Shown here: positions 25,429 to 34,383 of the stretch, one piece after another
How the letters are laid out: each line of letters opens with the position of its first letter
Position numbering within the stretch: position 1 is the stretch's first letter
DNA from: Candidatus Thermoplasmatota archaeon
GTDB lineage: Archaea > Thermoplasmatota > Thermoplasmata > UBA10834
Reading direction: 5' to 3'
DNA length: 53,534 bases
NCBI GenBank assembly: GCA_018814355.1
Contig: JAHIZT010000052.1
Coordinates: forward strand, 1 to 53,534
The notes under the pieces: generated by a model
Told to the model about the DNA's origin: nothing
Database searches by the model: none
Seen by the model: the letters and a program-made list of their open reading frames with translations, nothing else
Made by a program: the position numbers and the translations under genes

Positions 25429-26379
25429 TCAGACCTTGATTACCTTTCCCTCGACCATGGATCTCTTCGCAGCCTCGATCAGCTCGACCGTCCTTACGCC
25501 GACGGTCCCGCTGTTCCTGGTCTCGTTCGTAGGGTCGCTGAACGACTGCACGAAGTGTATGAGTTCGTCTCTTATCGTGTTGTTCGGGTTGATCAGGATG
25601 TCCTTTGTGTAGCCGCTCTCGTATACGGTGATCTTCTGAGCGACTGCATCGATCAGGGCGGACCTCGTCTCGCCCGCGATGAATATCTGCCTGGTCTTCT
25701 TGGGCACCAGCCAGGAGATGTTCGCCATGGAGATCATGCCGTCCTTGAACTTGGATGCGACATAGGCCGTTTCCTCGCCATCCTTCCTTCTGAACGGCCC
25801 ACCCGTGCAGCTCACCTCGACCGGCCACTGGTCCGTTAGATAGTTTTGGATGTCGAACATGTGCGGCGCGAGGTCGAATAGGACGTCCCTGTCGGGAAAC
25901 GCCTTCTCAAGGTTGAGCCAGTCGCACTCTATCAGGTAGAGCTTCCCGAAGTAGTTCTCCTCCTTGATAAGGCGTCTGACCTCGTGCAGGGCGTTGTTGA
26001 ACCTGAAGATGTGGCCTACTGACAGCGTTAGCTTCTTCTTCTGCGCGAGCCCGACCAGCTCCTTGCCCTCCTTCGAGTTCAAGGTGATGGGCTTCTCCAC
26101 CAGGACGTGCTTCCCGGCCTCCAGCGCCTCCTTCGTGATCCTGTAGTGCATCTGGTTGGGAGTGCATATGTTGACCGCGTGGAGGTCCTTCATTGCCAGG
26201 AGCTTCTTGTAGTCCGTGAAGCCGTTCTTCACGCCGTACCTCTCCGCGCAGAACTGGAGGTTCTTCTCGTCCAGGTCGGAGACGCCTACCAGACTGACTT
26301 CTTCGACCTTGGTGTACTCATCGACGATCTTCCTACCCCAATATCCGACGCCTATGACACCGACATTGTACTTGGCCAT
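25429..26379 (-). CDS. Gfo/Idh/MocA-family sugar dehydrogenase, WbpB-like
   Basis: NAD-dependent sugar oxidoreductase of 316 residues. GVIGVGYWGRKIVDEY is the Rossmann nucleotide loop, VNICTPNQMHYRITKEALEAGKHVLVEKPITLNSKEG is the EKP catalytic lysine region, and GHIFRFNNA and DLAPHMFDIQNYL line the sugar site. Next to a DegT aminotransferase and a hexapeptide acetyltransferase it most resembles WbpB, which oxidises C3 of UDP-GlcNAcA. The ATG at 26379 is chosen as it starts MAKYNVGVIG. It follows the aminotransferase stop by 10 bases in one operon. Confidence 0.85.
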   Translation of the reverse strand: MAKYNVGVIGVGYWGRKIVDEYTKVEEVSLVGVSDLDEKNLQFCAERYGVKNGFTDYKKLLAMKDLHAVNICTPNQMHYRITKEALEAGKHVLVEKPITLNSKEGKELVGLAQKKKLTLSVGHIFRFNNALHEVRRLIKEENYFGKLYLIECDWLNLEKAFPDRDVLFDLAPHMFDIQNYLTDQWPVEVSCTGGPFRRKDGEETAYVASKFKDGMISMANISWLVPKKTRQIFIAGETRSALIDAVAQKITVYESGYTKDILINPNNTIRDELIHFVQSFSDPTNETRNSGTVGVRTVELIEAAKRSMVEGKVIKV

Positions 26380-26389
26380 GTGAATCCGC

Positions 26390-27493
26390 CTACTTGTCGT
26401 AGAACTCCTTGACGCAATCGACAACGTACTTGATCTGGTCCTGCGTGATGTCCGCGAACATCGGGATGGCGATGACCTCCTTGCAGCACTTCTCCGTCAC
26501 CGGGAGCATGCCCTCCTTGAAACCGAACATCTGCTTGTAGATCGGCTGAAGGTGAATCGGTATCTCGTAGTTAAGTCCGACGCCCACACCTTTGCCGTCG
26601 AGGTGGGCCTTGAGCTCGTACCGCGTCTTCGTCCTCATGGTGTACAGGTGGTACACAGGCGTCACATCGCTCGTCGGGCCCGGCGGGAGCACCAGGTCTC
26701 CCACGCCCTTGAGCATCTGGTCGTACATCTTGGCCGCCACGCGCCTCTTGTCGTTCCACTCGGGCAGCATCTTTAGCTGCTCGATGCCGACCGCCGCGTT
26801 GGCCGAGTTGAGCCTGTAAGTGTATCCGATGATGTCGTGCTCGTAGTTGCTCCCCTTCTTGCGGCCGCAGTGCCTCATCCTCTGGCACGCGTCAGCGACC
26901 TTGTCGTCGTTGGTCGTGATCATGCCTCCGTCGCCACCCACGTGCATGTTCTTGGTCGGATAGAATGAGAAGCATCCTGCGTCCGCCAGGTTGCCTGCAG
27001 TATTTCCCTTGTAGCGGGCGCCGTGCGCTTGGCAGGCATCCTCGATGACCACTATGTTGTTCTTCTTCGCGATTTCGTTGATCTCGTCCATCGCCGCGAC
27101 ATGTCCGTAGAGGTGGACGGGCATGACGGCCTTGGTCTTCTGGTCGAGCGCGGCCTTCAGCTTCGCGGGATCGATCGTGTAATCCTTCTCCAGTACGTCG
27201 GCGAAATCCGGCACTGCACAGAATGGAACGAATGCGTTCGTAGTCGCGACGAAAGACATGGCAGGCGTCACGACCCTGTCCCCGGCCTTGAGTCCGTAGG
27301 CCTGCAGTGCCAGCTGGAGCGAGGCTGTTCCTGAGCTGACTGCGATTGCGTACTTCGACCCGCACATCTTCGCGAATGCCTCTTCGAACTTGAAGACGCT
27401 CTCGCCGAGCGTCAGCCTCTCGTTCCTGAGGGCGTTCGCCGCGGCCTCAATCATCTTTTCGGTCATGACTGGTTGAGCGATTGGAACCTTCAT
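26390..27493 (-). CDS. DegT/DnrJ/EryC1/StrS aminotransferase, WbpE-like
   Basis: PLP-dependent sugar aminotransferase, 367 residues. Motifs: [17 protein letters not shown] (phosphate cup), [25 protein letters not shown] with the PLP-ring Asp, and [21 protein letters not shown] with the internal aldimine lysine. In WbpE this enzyme aminates the 3-keto UDP-uronic acid using glutamate. The ATG at 27493 ([14 protein letters not shown]) overlaps the stop of the acetyltransferase as ATGA; a longer frame to 27898 merely reads through the acetyltransferase gene in another frame. It is the middle gene of a three-gene sugar operon. Confidence 0.88.
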   Translation of the reverse strand: MKVPIAQPVMTEKMIEAAANALRNERLTLGESVFKFEEAFAKMCGSKYAIAVSSGTASLQLALQAYGLKAGDRVVTPAMSFVATTNAFVPFCAVPDFADVLEKDYTIDPAKLKAALDQKTKAVMPVHLYGHVAAMDEINEIAKKNNIVVIEDACQAHGARYKGNTAGNLADAGCFSFYPTKNMHVGGDGGMITTNDDKVADACQRMRHCGRKKGSNYEHDIIGYTYRLNSANAAVGIEQLKMLPEWNDKRRVAAKMYDQMLKGVGDLVLPPGPTSDVTPVYHLYTMRTKTRYELKAHLDGKGVGVGLNYEIPIHLQPIYKQMFGFKEGMLPVTEKCCKEVIAIPMFADITQDQIKYVVDCVKEFYDK

Positions 27494-27984
27494 CTCTTTC
27501 CCTTTCCTTTGTTGGGCTTCCTCTTGTCCGCTCCCCTTGAACCGATCTTCTTCGCCGGGACGCCCCCGACGATGGCATTGGCCGGGACGTTCTTCGTGAC
27601 GACAGCTCCCGCGGCCACCAGGGCGTTCTCGCCTATCGTCACACCGCAGACTATGGTGGCGTTGGCACCTATCGATGCGCCCTTCTTCACCAGCGTCGGG
27701 GTGACCTCCCAGTCGCCCACGGCCTTGGGCACTTTGTCGTTGGTGAAGCACGCGTGCGGTCCGATGAAGACCTCGTCCTCGATCGTCACTCCCGTCGGGA
27801 TGAACGCGAAGGCTTCGATCTTGCACCTGTCGCCTATCTTGACCCCGCGCTGAATCTCGACATAGGCGGCGATCCTGCAGCTCTTGCCGATCTTGCACCC
27901 ATACAGATTCACGAATTCCCGCACGATAGTGTCTTCTCCAACGTCCACGTCCTCAATGCTGTAGTACTTGGCCATCAGCTTCAA
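27490..27984 (-). CDS. Hexapeptide-repeat N-acetyltransferase, WbpD-like
   Basis: Left-handed beta-helix acetyltransferase of 164 residues with many [LIV]-G-x-x-x-x repeats ([35 protein letters not shown]). [16 protein letters not shown] is the typical catalytic-His and Asn-Asp loop of WbpD/FdtC enzymes, and the C-terminal cap [11 protein letters not shown] is conserved. WbpD acetylates the 3-amino group of UDP-2-acetamido-3-amino-glucuronate. It is the first gene of the operon. The start is ATG at 27984 or the ATG at 27975 (MAKYYSIED). Confidence 0.85.
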   Translation of the reverse strand: MKLMAKYYSIEDVDVGEDTIVREFVNLYGCKIGKSCRIAAYVEIQRGVKIGDRCKIEAFAFIPTGVTIEDEVFIGPHACFTNDKVPKAVGDWEVTPTLVKKGASIGANATIVCGVTIGENALVAAGAVVTKNVPANAIVGGVPAKKIGSRGADKRKPNKGKGKR

Positions 27985-28017
27985 GGCAGAACCTCTTACT
28001 GCGGAATCCCGACCTAG

Positions 28018-28026
28018 CTATAATAC
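28018..28026 (-). promoter_or_regulatory. TATA box of the WbpD/E/B-like operon
   Basis: GTATTATAG on the minus strand, about 38 bases upstream of the first ATG of the acetyltransferase gene. Confidence 0.4.
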
Positions 28027-28124
28027 ATTATGGCGTATGATTCAAACCCTGATGGCCTAGAGAATGCCCACCCTCCCACAGCCTTGATCTACTGGCTTGG
28101 CATTTCGGCGGACAAGGTGGTAGT

Positions 28125-28610
28125 TTGGAGAGTATTGCAGTCGCTGGTGGAACGAAACCTTCGGTTCTGAAAGTGATAAAATCTGATTTGATTGCTTTCA
28201 TAGCCTGGCCGTCCTTGCTGGTGGGACCGGTGTTCCTAGTGTTGGCAATGTTGTCTTCCGGGAAATCCACGGAGACTTCTGAGAGCGCGGACCCGAATCT
28301 CATGCCAACAATACTCGCTATCCTGGGAATTGTTGAGTTGACCTCAGGTGCCCTTCTCCTCGCTTGGAAGTCAAGCATTGTCGCTGACGTATTCGCACAT
28401 GGCGTCGAAACCAGGAGTCGCCTGGTGAGTTACGACAAGGAGGCTGGAAGAGTGACATTCGAGTTTGCTTTTGAGGAACAGCAACAGAAAGCATCTAAGC
28501 ACGTGTTCGGGCGCAAGTCGTTTCCAAACCCACAAGTAGGCCAAGAAGTCGTACTGATCGTCCATCATGACCGGCCAGACAGGTTCGTCATCCGCGATCA
28601 GTATCTGTGA
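28125..28610 (+). CDS. Predicted membrane protein with C-terminal soluble domain
   Basis: A 161-residue protein with two hydrophobic segments (about 24-45 and 61-82) and a soluble domain rich in Val, Glu and aromatic residues (RVTFEFAFEEQQQKASKHVF... NPQVGQEVVLIVHHDRPDRFVI). This pattern resembles the DUF3592 type of small two-TM proteins, but I cannot assign it firmly. The start is probably TTG at 28125 or a GTG at 28173; no clear ribosome site decides. It converges on galU with a 5-base gap and is flanked by sugar genes of the opposite strand. Confidence 0.55.
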   Translation: MESIAVAGGTKPSVLKVIKSDLIAFIAWPSLLVGPVFLVLAMLSSGKSTETSESADPNLMPTILAILGIVELTSGALLLAWKSSIVADVFAHGVETRSRLVSYDKEAGRVTFEFAFEEQQQKASKHVFGRKSFPNPQVGQEVVLIVHHDRPDRFVIRDQYL

Positions 28611-28615
28611 CACCG

Positions 28616-29476
28616 TCAATGCTTCCTGATGGCGAACTCGGGCGCGGACTTCAGTTCATCTGCCAAGTCCTTCCTTTCCATGCTGAGCGCAACGGTCGCC
28701 CGTATCCAATCGGCCTTGCTGCCGATGTCAAATCTTCTGCCCTTGAACTTCAGGCCGTAGAGCCCGCTCTTTCGGCAGACCAATCGCATCGCGTCCGTGA
28801 GCTGGTACTCGCCCCCCTTGCCCGGGCCTATCTTCTCCAGGGACGAAAATATGTCCGGTTGGAACACATAGCGGCCGATGATGGCAAGGTCTGACGGCGC
28901 CTCCTCAGGGGACGGCTTCTCCACCAGGTCGTCGACCTTGTAGATGTCATCCTTCACGCGCCTGCCCTTGATGACCCCATATCTCTGTATCTTGGACTTC
29001 GGTACCTGCTCCACTCCAACCACAGACGCCTTCACGTCGTCGAACACGTCGACGAGCTGACCGATGCACGGCTTGTCGCTGACGACGATGTCGTCGCCGA
29101 GCATGACTGCGAACGGCTCGTTGCCTATGTGCTTCTTGGCGCAGAGTATTGCGTGCCCTAGCCCCAGCTGTTCTTTTTGTCGGATGTAGAATATGTCGGC
29201 CATGGAGGCGATCCTCTGGACCTCCGCGAGAGCCTCCGAGTTGCCCGATTCCCTAAGCTTGTGCTCGAGCTCGTAGGATTTGTCGAAGTGGTCCTCAATC
29301 GCTCTCTTCCCTCTGCCCGTGATGATGATGATGTCCGTCATCCCCGACGCGACCGCCTCCTCGACCACATACTGAATCGCGGGCTTGTCGACCACGGGCA
29401 GCATCTCCTTGGGCTGGGCTTTCGTAGCGGGCAGGAACCTGATCCCCATGCCCGCAGCCGGTATGACGACCTTCAT
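28616..29476 (-). CDS. galU: UTP-glucose-1-phosphate uridylyltransferase (GalU-like)
   Basis: Makes UDP-glucose from UTP and glucose-1-phosphate. The N-terminus VIPAAGMGIRFLPATKAQPKEMLPVVDKPAIQYVVEEAVASG is the canonical GalU signature, with GRGKRAIEDHFD, the metal Asp in VMLGDDIV, and EKPSPEEAPSDLAIIGRYV following. At 286 residues it is full length. The ATG at 29476 is preferred: a TATA box lies 28 bases upstream, making the transcript leaderless; ATG 29491 or 29533 are less likely. It is divergent from the UDP-sugar dehydrogenase that could use its product. Confidence 0.9.
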   Translation of the reverse strand: MKVVIPAAGMGIRFLPATKAQPKEMLPVVDKPAIQYVVEEAVASGMTDIIIITGRGKRAIEDHFDKSYELEHKLRESGNSEALAEVQRIASMADIFYIRQKEQLGLGHAILCAKKHIGNEPFAVMLGDDIVVSDKPCIGQLVDVFDDVKASVVGVEQVPKSKIQRYGVIKGRRVKDDIYKVDDLVEKPSPEEAPSDLAIIGRYVFQPDIFSSLEKIGPGKGGEYQLTDAMRLVCRKSGLYGLKFKGRRFDIGSKADWIRATVALSMERKDLADELKSAPEFAIRKH

Positions 29477-29500
29477 CGTCCGAATGAACATCTGGCAGCC

Positions 29501-29508
29501 ATATAATC
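29501..29508 (-). promoter_or_regulatory. TATA box of galU
   Basis: GATTATAT on the minus strand, centred 28 bases upstream of the ATG at 29476. Confidence 0.5.
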
Positions 29509-29542
29509 CTTTCCTGATTGCCTGGCCAGGCAATGGGAAGGG

Positions 29543-29549
29543 TTATTAC
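29543..29549 (+). promoter_or_regulatory. TATA box of the UDP-sugar dehydrogenase
   Basis: TTATTAC centred 27 bases before the ATG at 29573. It lies about 40 bases from the galU TATA box on the other strand, so the two genes share a compact divergent promoter. Confidence 0.45.
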
Positions 29550-29572
29550 TCTCCCTGCCGGTTGCAGGCTCG

Positions 29573-30883
29573 ATGAAGATATGCGTCATCGGCGCGGGCT
29601 ATGTCGGCCTCGCGACCGGTGTCATGTTCGGGAAGCTGGGGCACGATGTGTCCGTGGCGGACATCGACCAGGGTAGAGTCAAGACAGTAAATTCAGGGAG
29701 ACTGCCATTCTATGAACCCCCGCTGGAGAAGGAGCTCGCGAGACTTGTCAAGAACGGCCTTCTCAAGGCGACGATGGAGACTGTCCGGGCAGCCTCAGAG
29801 TCCAAGTTCGTGTTCATCTGCGTCCAGACACCGTCGTTGCCGTCCGGCAGGATAGATGTCAGGCCGGTCAAGGCCGCCAGCAGGAGCATAGCGAAGGCCC
29901 TGAGACGCTCTGACAAATACAAGGTTGTCGTGGTGAAGAGCACAGTGGTCCCTTCCACCACCGATTCAATCGTGAAACCGATCCTCGAGAAGGCCTCGGG
30001 CAAGGATTTCGGGCTCTGCATGAACCCGGAGTTCCTCCAAGAAGGGAGCGCTCTCAGGGACAGCATGAAGCCGTCCAGAGTGGTGGTCGGCTCCGAGGAC
30101 AAGCGCGCTGGCGACCTTCTGATGGCTCTCTTCGCCCCGATCAAAGCCCCAAAGATAAGAACCGACCTTCGCTCGGCGGAGATGATCAAGTACGCATCCA
30201 ATATGTTCCTCGCCACCAAGATATCCTATTCAAACGAGATCGCGAACATGTGTGTCAGATTCGGGGTCGACTCCGAGGGCGTGCTGAAGGCTGCTGGCAT
30301 GGACCCCAGGATCGGGCCCCTGTTCCTCAAGCCAGGCCTCGGCTACGGCGGCAGCTGCTTGCCTAAGGACGTCAAAGCCCTGAAGGATAAGGCACGGGCG
30401 GAGGGCTACAGCTCGAAGCTCCTGTCCACCTTGCTGGCGATCAACGACCTGCAGCCGATCGAAGGCGTTCGCATCCTCGAGGAGGAGATAGGGAGCTTGG
30501 AGACAAAGAGGGTAGCCGTTCTCGGACTCGCGTTCAAAGGCGGCGTGGACGATATCCGCGAGACCCGGGCGGTGCCGCTCGTGACTCAGTTGCTCGCCAA
30601 GGGCGCGCGTGTGGTTGCCTTCGACCCGATGGCGATGGGGAGCTTCATCAGACTAATGCCGACGATAGAGTACGCGGAATCCGCTGCCGAGTGTCTCGAG
30701 GGCGCTGACGGATGCATCATCCAGGCAGACTGGCCGGAGTTCAGGAAGCTCGGAAAGAGAGAGTTCTCCAAGATGAAGAGGGCAGTGATCGTTGATGGCA
30801 GGAGATGCCTGGATCCTCAGAAGGTCGAGAGGGCGGGCGCGAGGTATCTCGGGATCGGCTACGGCAAGGCCAGGAAAGGATAG
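29573..30883 (+). CDS. UDP-glucose/UDP-GlcNAc 6-dehydrogenase
   Basis: NAD-dependent dehydrogenase that oxidises C6 of a UDP-sugar to a uronic acid in two steps. KICVIGAGYVGLATGVMFGKLGH is the NAD site. The central domain contains FVFICVQTPSLPSGRIDV and SAEMIKYASNMFLATKISYSNEIANMC. LGYGGSCLPKDVKAL holds the catalytic Cys, and the C-terminal domain AVLGLAFKGGVDDIRETRA binds UDP-sugar. At 436 residues it is normal. Given the WbpB/E/D-like operon next door, a WbpA role on UDP-GlcNAc is plausible, but use on UDP-glucose from GalU is equally possible. Confidence 0.88.
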   Translation: MKICVIGAGYVGLATGVMFGKLGHDVSVADIDQGRVKTVNSGRLPFYEPPLEKELARLVKNGLLKATMETVRAASESKFVFICVQTPSLPSGRIDVRPVKAASRSIAKALRRSDKYKVVVVKSTVVPSTTDSIVKPILEKASGKDFGLCMNPEFLQEGSALRDSMKPSRVVVGSEDKRAGDLLMALFAPIKAPKIRTDLRSAEMIKYASNMFLATKISYSNEIANMCVRFGVDSEGVLKAAGMDPRIGPLFLKPGLGYGGSCLPKDVKALKDKARAEGYSSKLLSTLLAINDLQPIEGVRILEEEIGSLETKRVAVLGLAFKGGVDDIRETRAVPLVTQLLAKGARVVAFDPMAMGSFIRLMPTIEYAESAAECLEGADGCIIQADWPEFRKLGKREFSKMKRAVIVDGRRCLDPQKVERAGARYLGIGYGKARKG

Positions 30884-30940
30884 GCCAGGAATCCGAGAAA
30901 CCATAATATGCAGCTAAGGTTTTCTGAAGGTGCCAATAAC

Positions 30941-31774
30941 ATGATGATAAGCGTCGTCCTCAACCTGCTCAACGAGAAGAACCACATAAGGGACCTTCTG
31001 GACAGCCTCGTGACGCAGGAGCTGCCGTTCGAGATAGTCATAGTCGACGCGGGCAGCTGGGATGGCACTGTGGACATCGTCAGGAAGTACATGGAAGGCC
31101 ACCCCGAGGTCGCCCTGTACCATCGCCCGGGAACAAGGGGCGAGAGCACCAACTTCGGGCTCCTGAAAGTGAAGGGGGACGCGATCGCCACCATCGGCGG
31201 AGACTGCATCGCGAACCCATTCTGGCTGAAGGAGCTTAGAAAGACCCTTAAGACGCACGACATCGCCGCTGGCAAGACGATCAACATCGGCTACCACGCC
31301 TTCGAGGACCTCGAGCGTGTGGAGTTCTATCACCGTGGCATGGATATCTCGTATCCTAGCGGCAACATGGCCTGGCGCAAGAAAGTCATAGACGATGTCG
31401 TAGGGTTCGACCCGTGGTTCGTGACCGCTGAGGACATCGATCTCAATTATAGGGCGGTCGAGAAGGGGTACACCCTCGGCTACAACGAAGACGCAATCGT
31501 GTATCACAGGATGAAAGAGAGCTTCCGCAAGTTCTTCAAACAGGCCTTCTGGAACGGCTGGGGCAGGAAGCAGCTCACAATGAAGCACGGCAGGCTGTGG
31601 TCGAGCTACAAACCGCAGAGGTTGCTCGAGACATCCAGGTCCGTCTGGGCCGTCGCGAGGCTGTTCTTCGCGGTGCTCGGATACTTGGTGTGCAAATTCT
31701 ACGAGCGGTCACCGTACATGCCGCCCACAGGCAAGCGGCCGCGGAGATTCAGGCTAGTCTTCCCAGGGAGGTGA
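30941..31774 (+). CDS. GT2 glycosyltransferase with C-terminal hydrophobic helix
   Basis: GT-A fold family 2 glycosyltransferase. MMISVVLNLLNEKNHIRDLL is the N-terminal donor region, VIVDAGSWDGT the nucleotide Asp, IATIGGDCIANPFW the metal region where the usual DxD is replaced by GGDC, and TAEDIDLNYRAVEKGY the ED acceptor motif. A hydrophobic helix (VWAVARLFFAVLGYLVCKFY, about 235-255) would anchor it to the membrane. The ATG at 30941 is taken as start since it begins the fold; the upstream ATG at 30908 adds 11 residues. A TATA-like CATAATAT lies at about 30901-30908. The next GT2 gene follows 19 bases after its stop. Confidence 0.82.
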   Translation: MMISVVLNLLNEKNHIRDLLDSLVTQELPFEIVIVDAGSWDGTVDIVRKYMEGHPEVALYHRPGTRGESTNFGLLKVKGDAIATIGGDCIANPFWLKELRKTLKTHDIAAGKTINIGYHAFEDLERVEFYHRGMDISYPSGNMAWRKKVIDDVVGFDPWFVTAEDIDLNYRAVEKGYTLGYNEDAIVYHRMKESFRKFFKQAFWNGWGRKQLTMKHGRLWSSYKPQRLLETSRSVWAVARLFFAVLGYLVCKFYERSPYMPPTGKRPRRFRLVFPGR

Positions 31775-31793
31775 TCGCACGGACAAGGGCAAG

Positions 31794-32450
31794 GTGTCGG
31801 TCATCATCCCGACAATGAACGAGGAGAAGAGCATCGGCCTGGTGATCGGCGAGGTCAAGCAGGCCCTGGGACACAGGCCGTTCGAGATCTTGGTCGTGGA
31901 CACAGACTCCAAGGACCGTACCAGAGAGATCGCATCCGGGACGGGCGCTGTCGTCATCGATGAGCCTCGGAGGGGTTACGGCCGTGCCTACAAGACGGGT
32001 TTCGAGAAAGCCTCGGGCGACTACATCGTCACGCTCGATGCGGACATGACCTATCCGGCATCTGACATCCCAGCACTCCTTGACATGCTCGAGGGCAAGG
32101 CCCTCGACTTCATCACGACGAACAGGTTCGCGCGGATGGAGGAGGGCGCGATGGGCGCGAAGCACAGGTTCGGGAACTGGGTCCTGTCGACGGCCACGAG
32201 GCTGCTCTTTCGAGTCAAGGTCAAGGACTCCCAGAGCGGCATGTGGGTGTTCAGGCGTGCGATACTGAAGGACCTCATCCTTAAGAGCGATGGGATGGCT
32301 CTGTCAGAGGAGATCAAGGTGGAGGCGTTCAGGAAGTCCAAAGCGGCAGAGGTGCCGATCACCTACAGGCAGAGGGTGGGTGAGGTCAAGCTCAGCAGTT
32401 GGCATGACGGGTTCGGGAACCTCAGATACTTGTTCAAGAAGCGGTTCTGA
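31794..32450 (+). CDS. GT2 glycosyltransferase, dolichyl-phosphate sugar synthase-like
   Basis: A 218-residue GT2 enzyme of the DPM1/DPG1 type that transfers a sugar to a dolichol (archaeal polyprenyl) phosphate. VSVIIPTMNEEKSIG is the first strand, ILVVDTDSKDRTREIA the UDP/GDP loop, YIVTLDADMTYPASDIPALLDML the DxD metal region, and DSQSGMWVFRRAI and EIKVEAFRKSKAAEVPITYRQRVGEVKLSSW are the typical C-terminal DPM blocks. It has no membrane domain. The start is GTG at 31794; a GGGAGG site 20 bases upstream is distant, so this is only probable. Together with the preceding GT2 it forms a short operon, suggesting lipid-linked glycan assembly. Confidence 0.85.
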   Translation: MSVIIPTMNEEKSIGLVIGEVKQALGHRPFEILVVDTDSKDRTREIASGTGAVVIDEPRRGYGRAYKTGFEKASGDYIVTLDADMTYPASDIPALLDMLEGKALDFITTNRFARMEEGAMGAKHRFGNWVLSTATRLLFRVKVKDSQSGMWVFRRAILKDLILKSDGMALSEEIKVEAFRKSKAAEVPITYRQRVGEVKLSSWHDGFGNLRYLFKKRF

Positions 32451-34346
32451 TCAGTCCTTGTTCGAGGAGTTCTTTCCTTTCTCCAGGAGCAACAATAGCG
32501 CGAATATGAGTATCAAGATCCCGGGCAGAATAGAGAGGCACAGAAGCACCAGATCCCCAGCCTGTTTATGGGGCTGGTCGAACACTTGTATCTCGGTCAG
32601 CGACTGGTTGGAGGTCACCACGATCCATCCGTTGCCCACGACCTCACCGTTCGGTCCGTTGAGGACCTCCACCCGCACCATCTGTCCGATGTCGACATCA
32701 GACGGTGCGATTAGCACCATTGCGAAAGTCGGGTTGATGTCCCGGACTAAGAGGCTTTTGTTCCCGACGGTCCCCCTCACTTGATAACCTTGATGGATGA
32801 CCTCACCGTCCTTGACGAGCCTTACCTCCATCAAGACCTGCCCGTAGAGGGTCGCGTTCAGCGCCTGGTAGGAGACAGCCACCCCGTCCCTCTCTGCGCT
32901 GGTCGCCAGCACTAATGACCCGAACACGTCGTTGATCACAATCGGCGACTTGTCGCTCTTACTGAATATGTCTAGCAGCGTCATGCCGCCAGGTTCGCGC
33001 CTGAAGACCCAAGCTGTGATGGTCGTGTAGTCGTAGGACCAATTCAAATCCAACTCCGTGGGCAATCCGAAGAGTCCTATCGAATCGTTCCCGGCTTTGT
33101 ATGTTATCGTCGGGCCCGGCAAGCTCTCGTTTGTAGGTCCTGGGTGTCTCGCGAGTCTGCCGAAGTCATACCATGATGTGGACGCCAGCTGGAGCTCGAT
33201 GTATGTGTCATCTACGGATGATGTGTTCGGAGCGTAGATGATCGCGCCCGTTGCGTTGTGCGTTGTGATCCCGTCATAAGGATCCGGGTTGGACCACTCT
33301 TTGAAGTACGTGACCATATTCTGGTAGGACATCGCTGACTCGATAGCCAACATGCGTATCTCGAACGGAAGATTTCTCCTCTGCAATTGGTCCATCAGAT
33401 TCCCGAAGTCCACTGCCCAAGCGGTCTCGTATGACTCAGCGGCCTCAAAAGCTTCCATGATGGTCCCGTGGAAGATGCTATCGTACTTCTTCCCCTGGTC
33501 GGAGAGCGCTATGAGGTCGTTCATCACTGGCTCGAGCCTCGAGAGGTTGTAGACTCCCATCGTTGCTGAATATGGCGAATTGACCATCGACCAGTCAACA
33601 TACGCGTCCACGATTCTAGCACCGAACGCCTCGGGTGCCAGGTTCGTGTCGATTGCTAGGCCGTCCAGGACTTGCGTGTATGGAAGACCTTGGAACGGGA
33701 CGTCCTTCTCCGAGCTGACGAAGATCCTGGTGTACTCTCTGATCTGGTTCAGCATCTCGAAAGAAGCCTCCGCGCACGAGTCGATGATGACCATGTCCAG
33801 AGGCCTTCCGAGGCTCGATGTGGAGCTGACGAGGGCAGACCTCAGCTCTGGAAGTGACATGATGTCCGTGCCGTCAGGGCACAGGCCGTGCCAATTCGCC
33901 CCGTGTCCCCAGAGTATCAACACATATCTCTGCGCTGGATACGCGGACACGGAGAAGTTGATGAACGCGCTGAGCGTGTCCGGGGATGCCATGTTCACCT
34001 CTCCGCTCGGAGGTATCACGATGCCCGAGTCGTTCACTCTCCACGAGACTATCGTTGGGTCGAGGCCGTTCGGATCCTGCTGCACCCTCAGCAGAGTCGT
34101 GTTGCTGTCGCCGTACTCATCTACAAGGGCGATGATGTTCGTCCCCGCCATCTGCTGCGCGGCCTCCATCTCGTTGACGTCGTCCTGCCAAGATAGGATC
34201 GGGGTCGCGTCGTCCGCCATATAGACCATTATCGTCCAGGTCGTCACGGTCAGGTCCGCTTTCATGGCCTTGGACGATATTCCGACTGGGCTCATCAGGA
34301 TAGGAAGAAGAAGGATGGCGGTCAGAAGGATCTGCGGCCGGCTCAT
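32451..34346 (-). CDS. Clostripain-type (C11) surface protease, membrane anchored
   Basis: Cysteine protease of the caspase-like C11 clan. It has an N-terminal signal peptide (MSRPQILLTAILLLPILMSPVG), then WTIMVYMADDATPILSWQDDVNEMEAAQ, the catalytic His in YVLILWGHGANWHG, and the catalytic Cys in VIIDSCAEASFEML. A second domain of beta-rich sequence follows, and a C-terminal membrane helix (VLLCLSILPGILILIFALLLLL) with a Lys-rich tail anchors it outside the cell. The 631 residues suit an outer-surface protease that degrades proteins. The ATG at 34346 has TATA-like CTTATTGTAC 30 bases upstream. It abuts, but is convergent to, the DPM-like gene. Confidence 0.88.
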   Translation of the reverse strand: MSRPQILLTAILLLPILMSPVGISSKAMKADLTVTTWTIMVYMADDATPILSWQDDVNEMEAAQQMAGTNIIALVDEYGDSNTTLLRVQQDPNGLDPTIVSWRVNDSGIVIPPSGEVNMASPDTLSAFINFSVSAYPAQRYVLILWGHGANWHGLCPDGTDIMSLPELRSALVSSTSSLGRPLDMVIIDSCAEASFEMLNQIREYTRIFVSSEKDVPFQGLPYTQVLDGLAIDTNLAPEAFGARIVDAYVDWSMVNSPYSATMGVYNLSRLEPVMNDLIALSDQGKKYDSIFHGTIMEAFEAAESYETAWAVDFGNLMDQLQRRNLPFEIRMLAIESAMSYQNMVTYFKEWSNPDPYDGITTHNATGAIIYAPNTSSVDDTYIELQLASTSWYDFGRLARHPGPTNESLPGPTITYKAGNDSIGLFGLPTELDLNWSYDYTTITAWVFRREPGGMTLLDIFSKSDKSPIVINDVFGSLVLATSAERDGVAVSYQALNATLYGQVLMEVRLVKDGEVIHQGYQVRGTVGNKSLLVRDINPTFAMVLIAPSDVDIGQMVRVEVLNGPNGEVVGNGWIVVTSNQSLTEIQVFDQPHKQAGDLVLLCLSILPGILILIFALLLLLEKGKNSSNKD

Positions 34347-34370
34347 CGAACGATTGATACGGTTGGACAA

Positions 34371-34380
34371 GTACAATAAG
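34371..34380 (-). promoter_or_regulatory. TATA-like box for the C11 protease
   Basis: CTTATTGTAC on the minus strand, 30 bases upstream of the ATG at 34346; it lies just downstream of the udg stop. Confidence 0.4.
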
Positions 34381-34383
34381 ATT

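Noticed and set aside
26390-27898. A 502-codon frame for the DegT aminotransferase
   Set aside because: The first 135 codons read the acetyltransferase gene in another frame; the real start is the ATG at 27493, which overlaps that gene's stop as ATGA.
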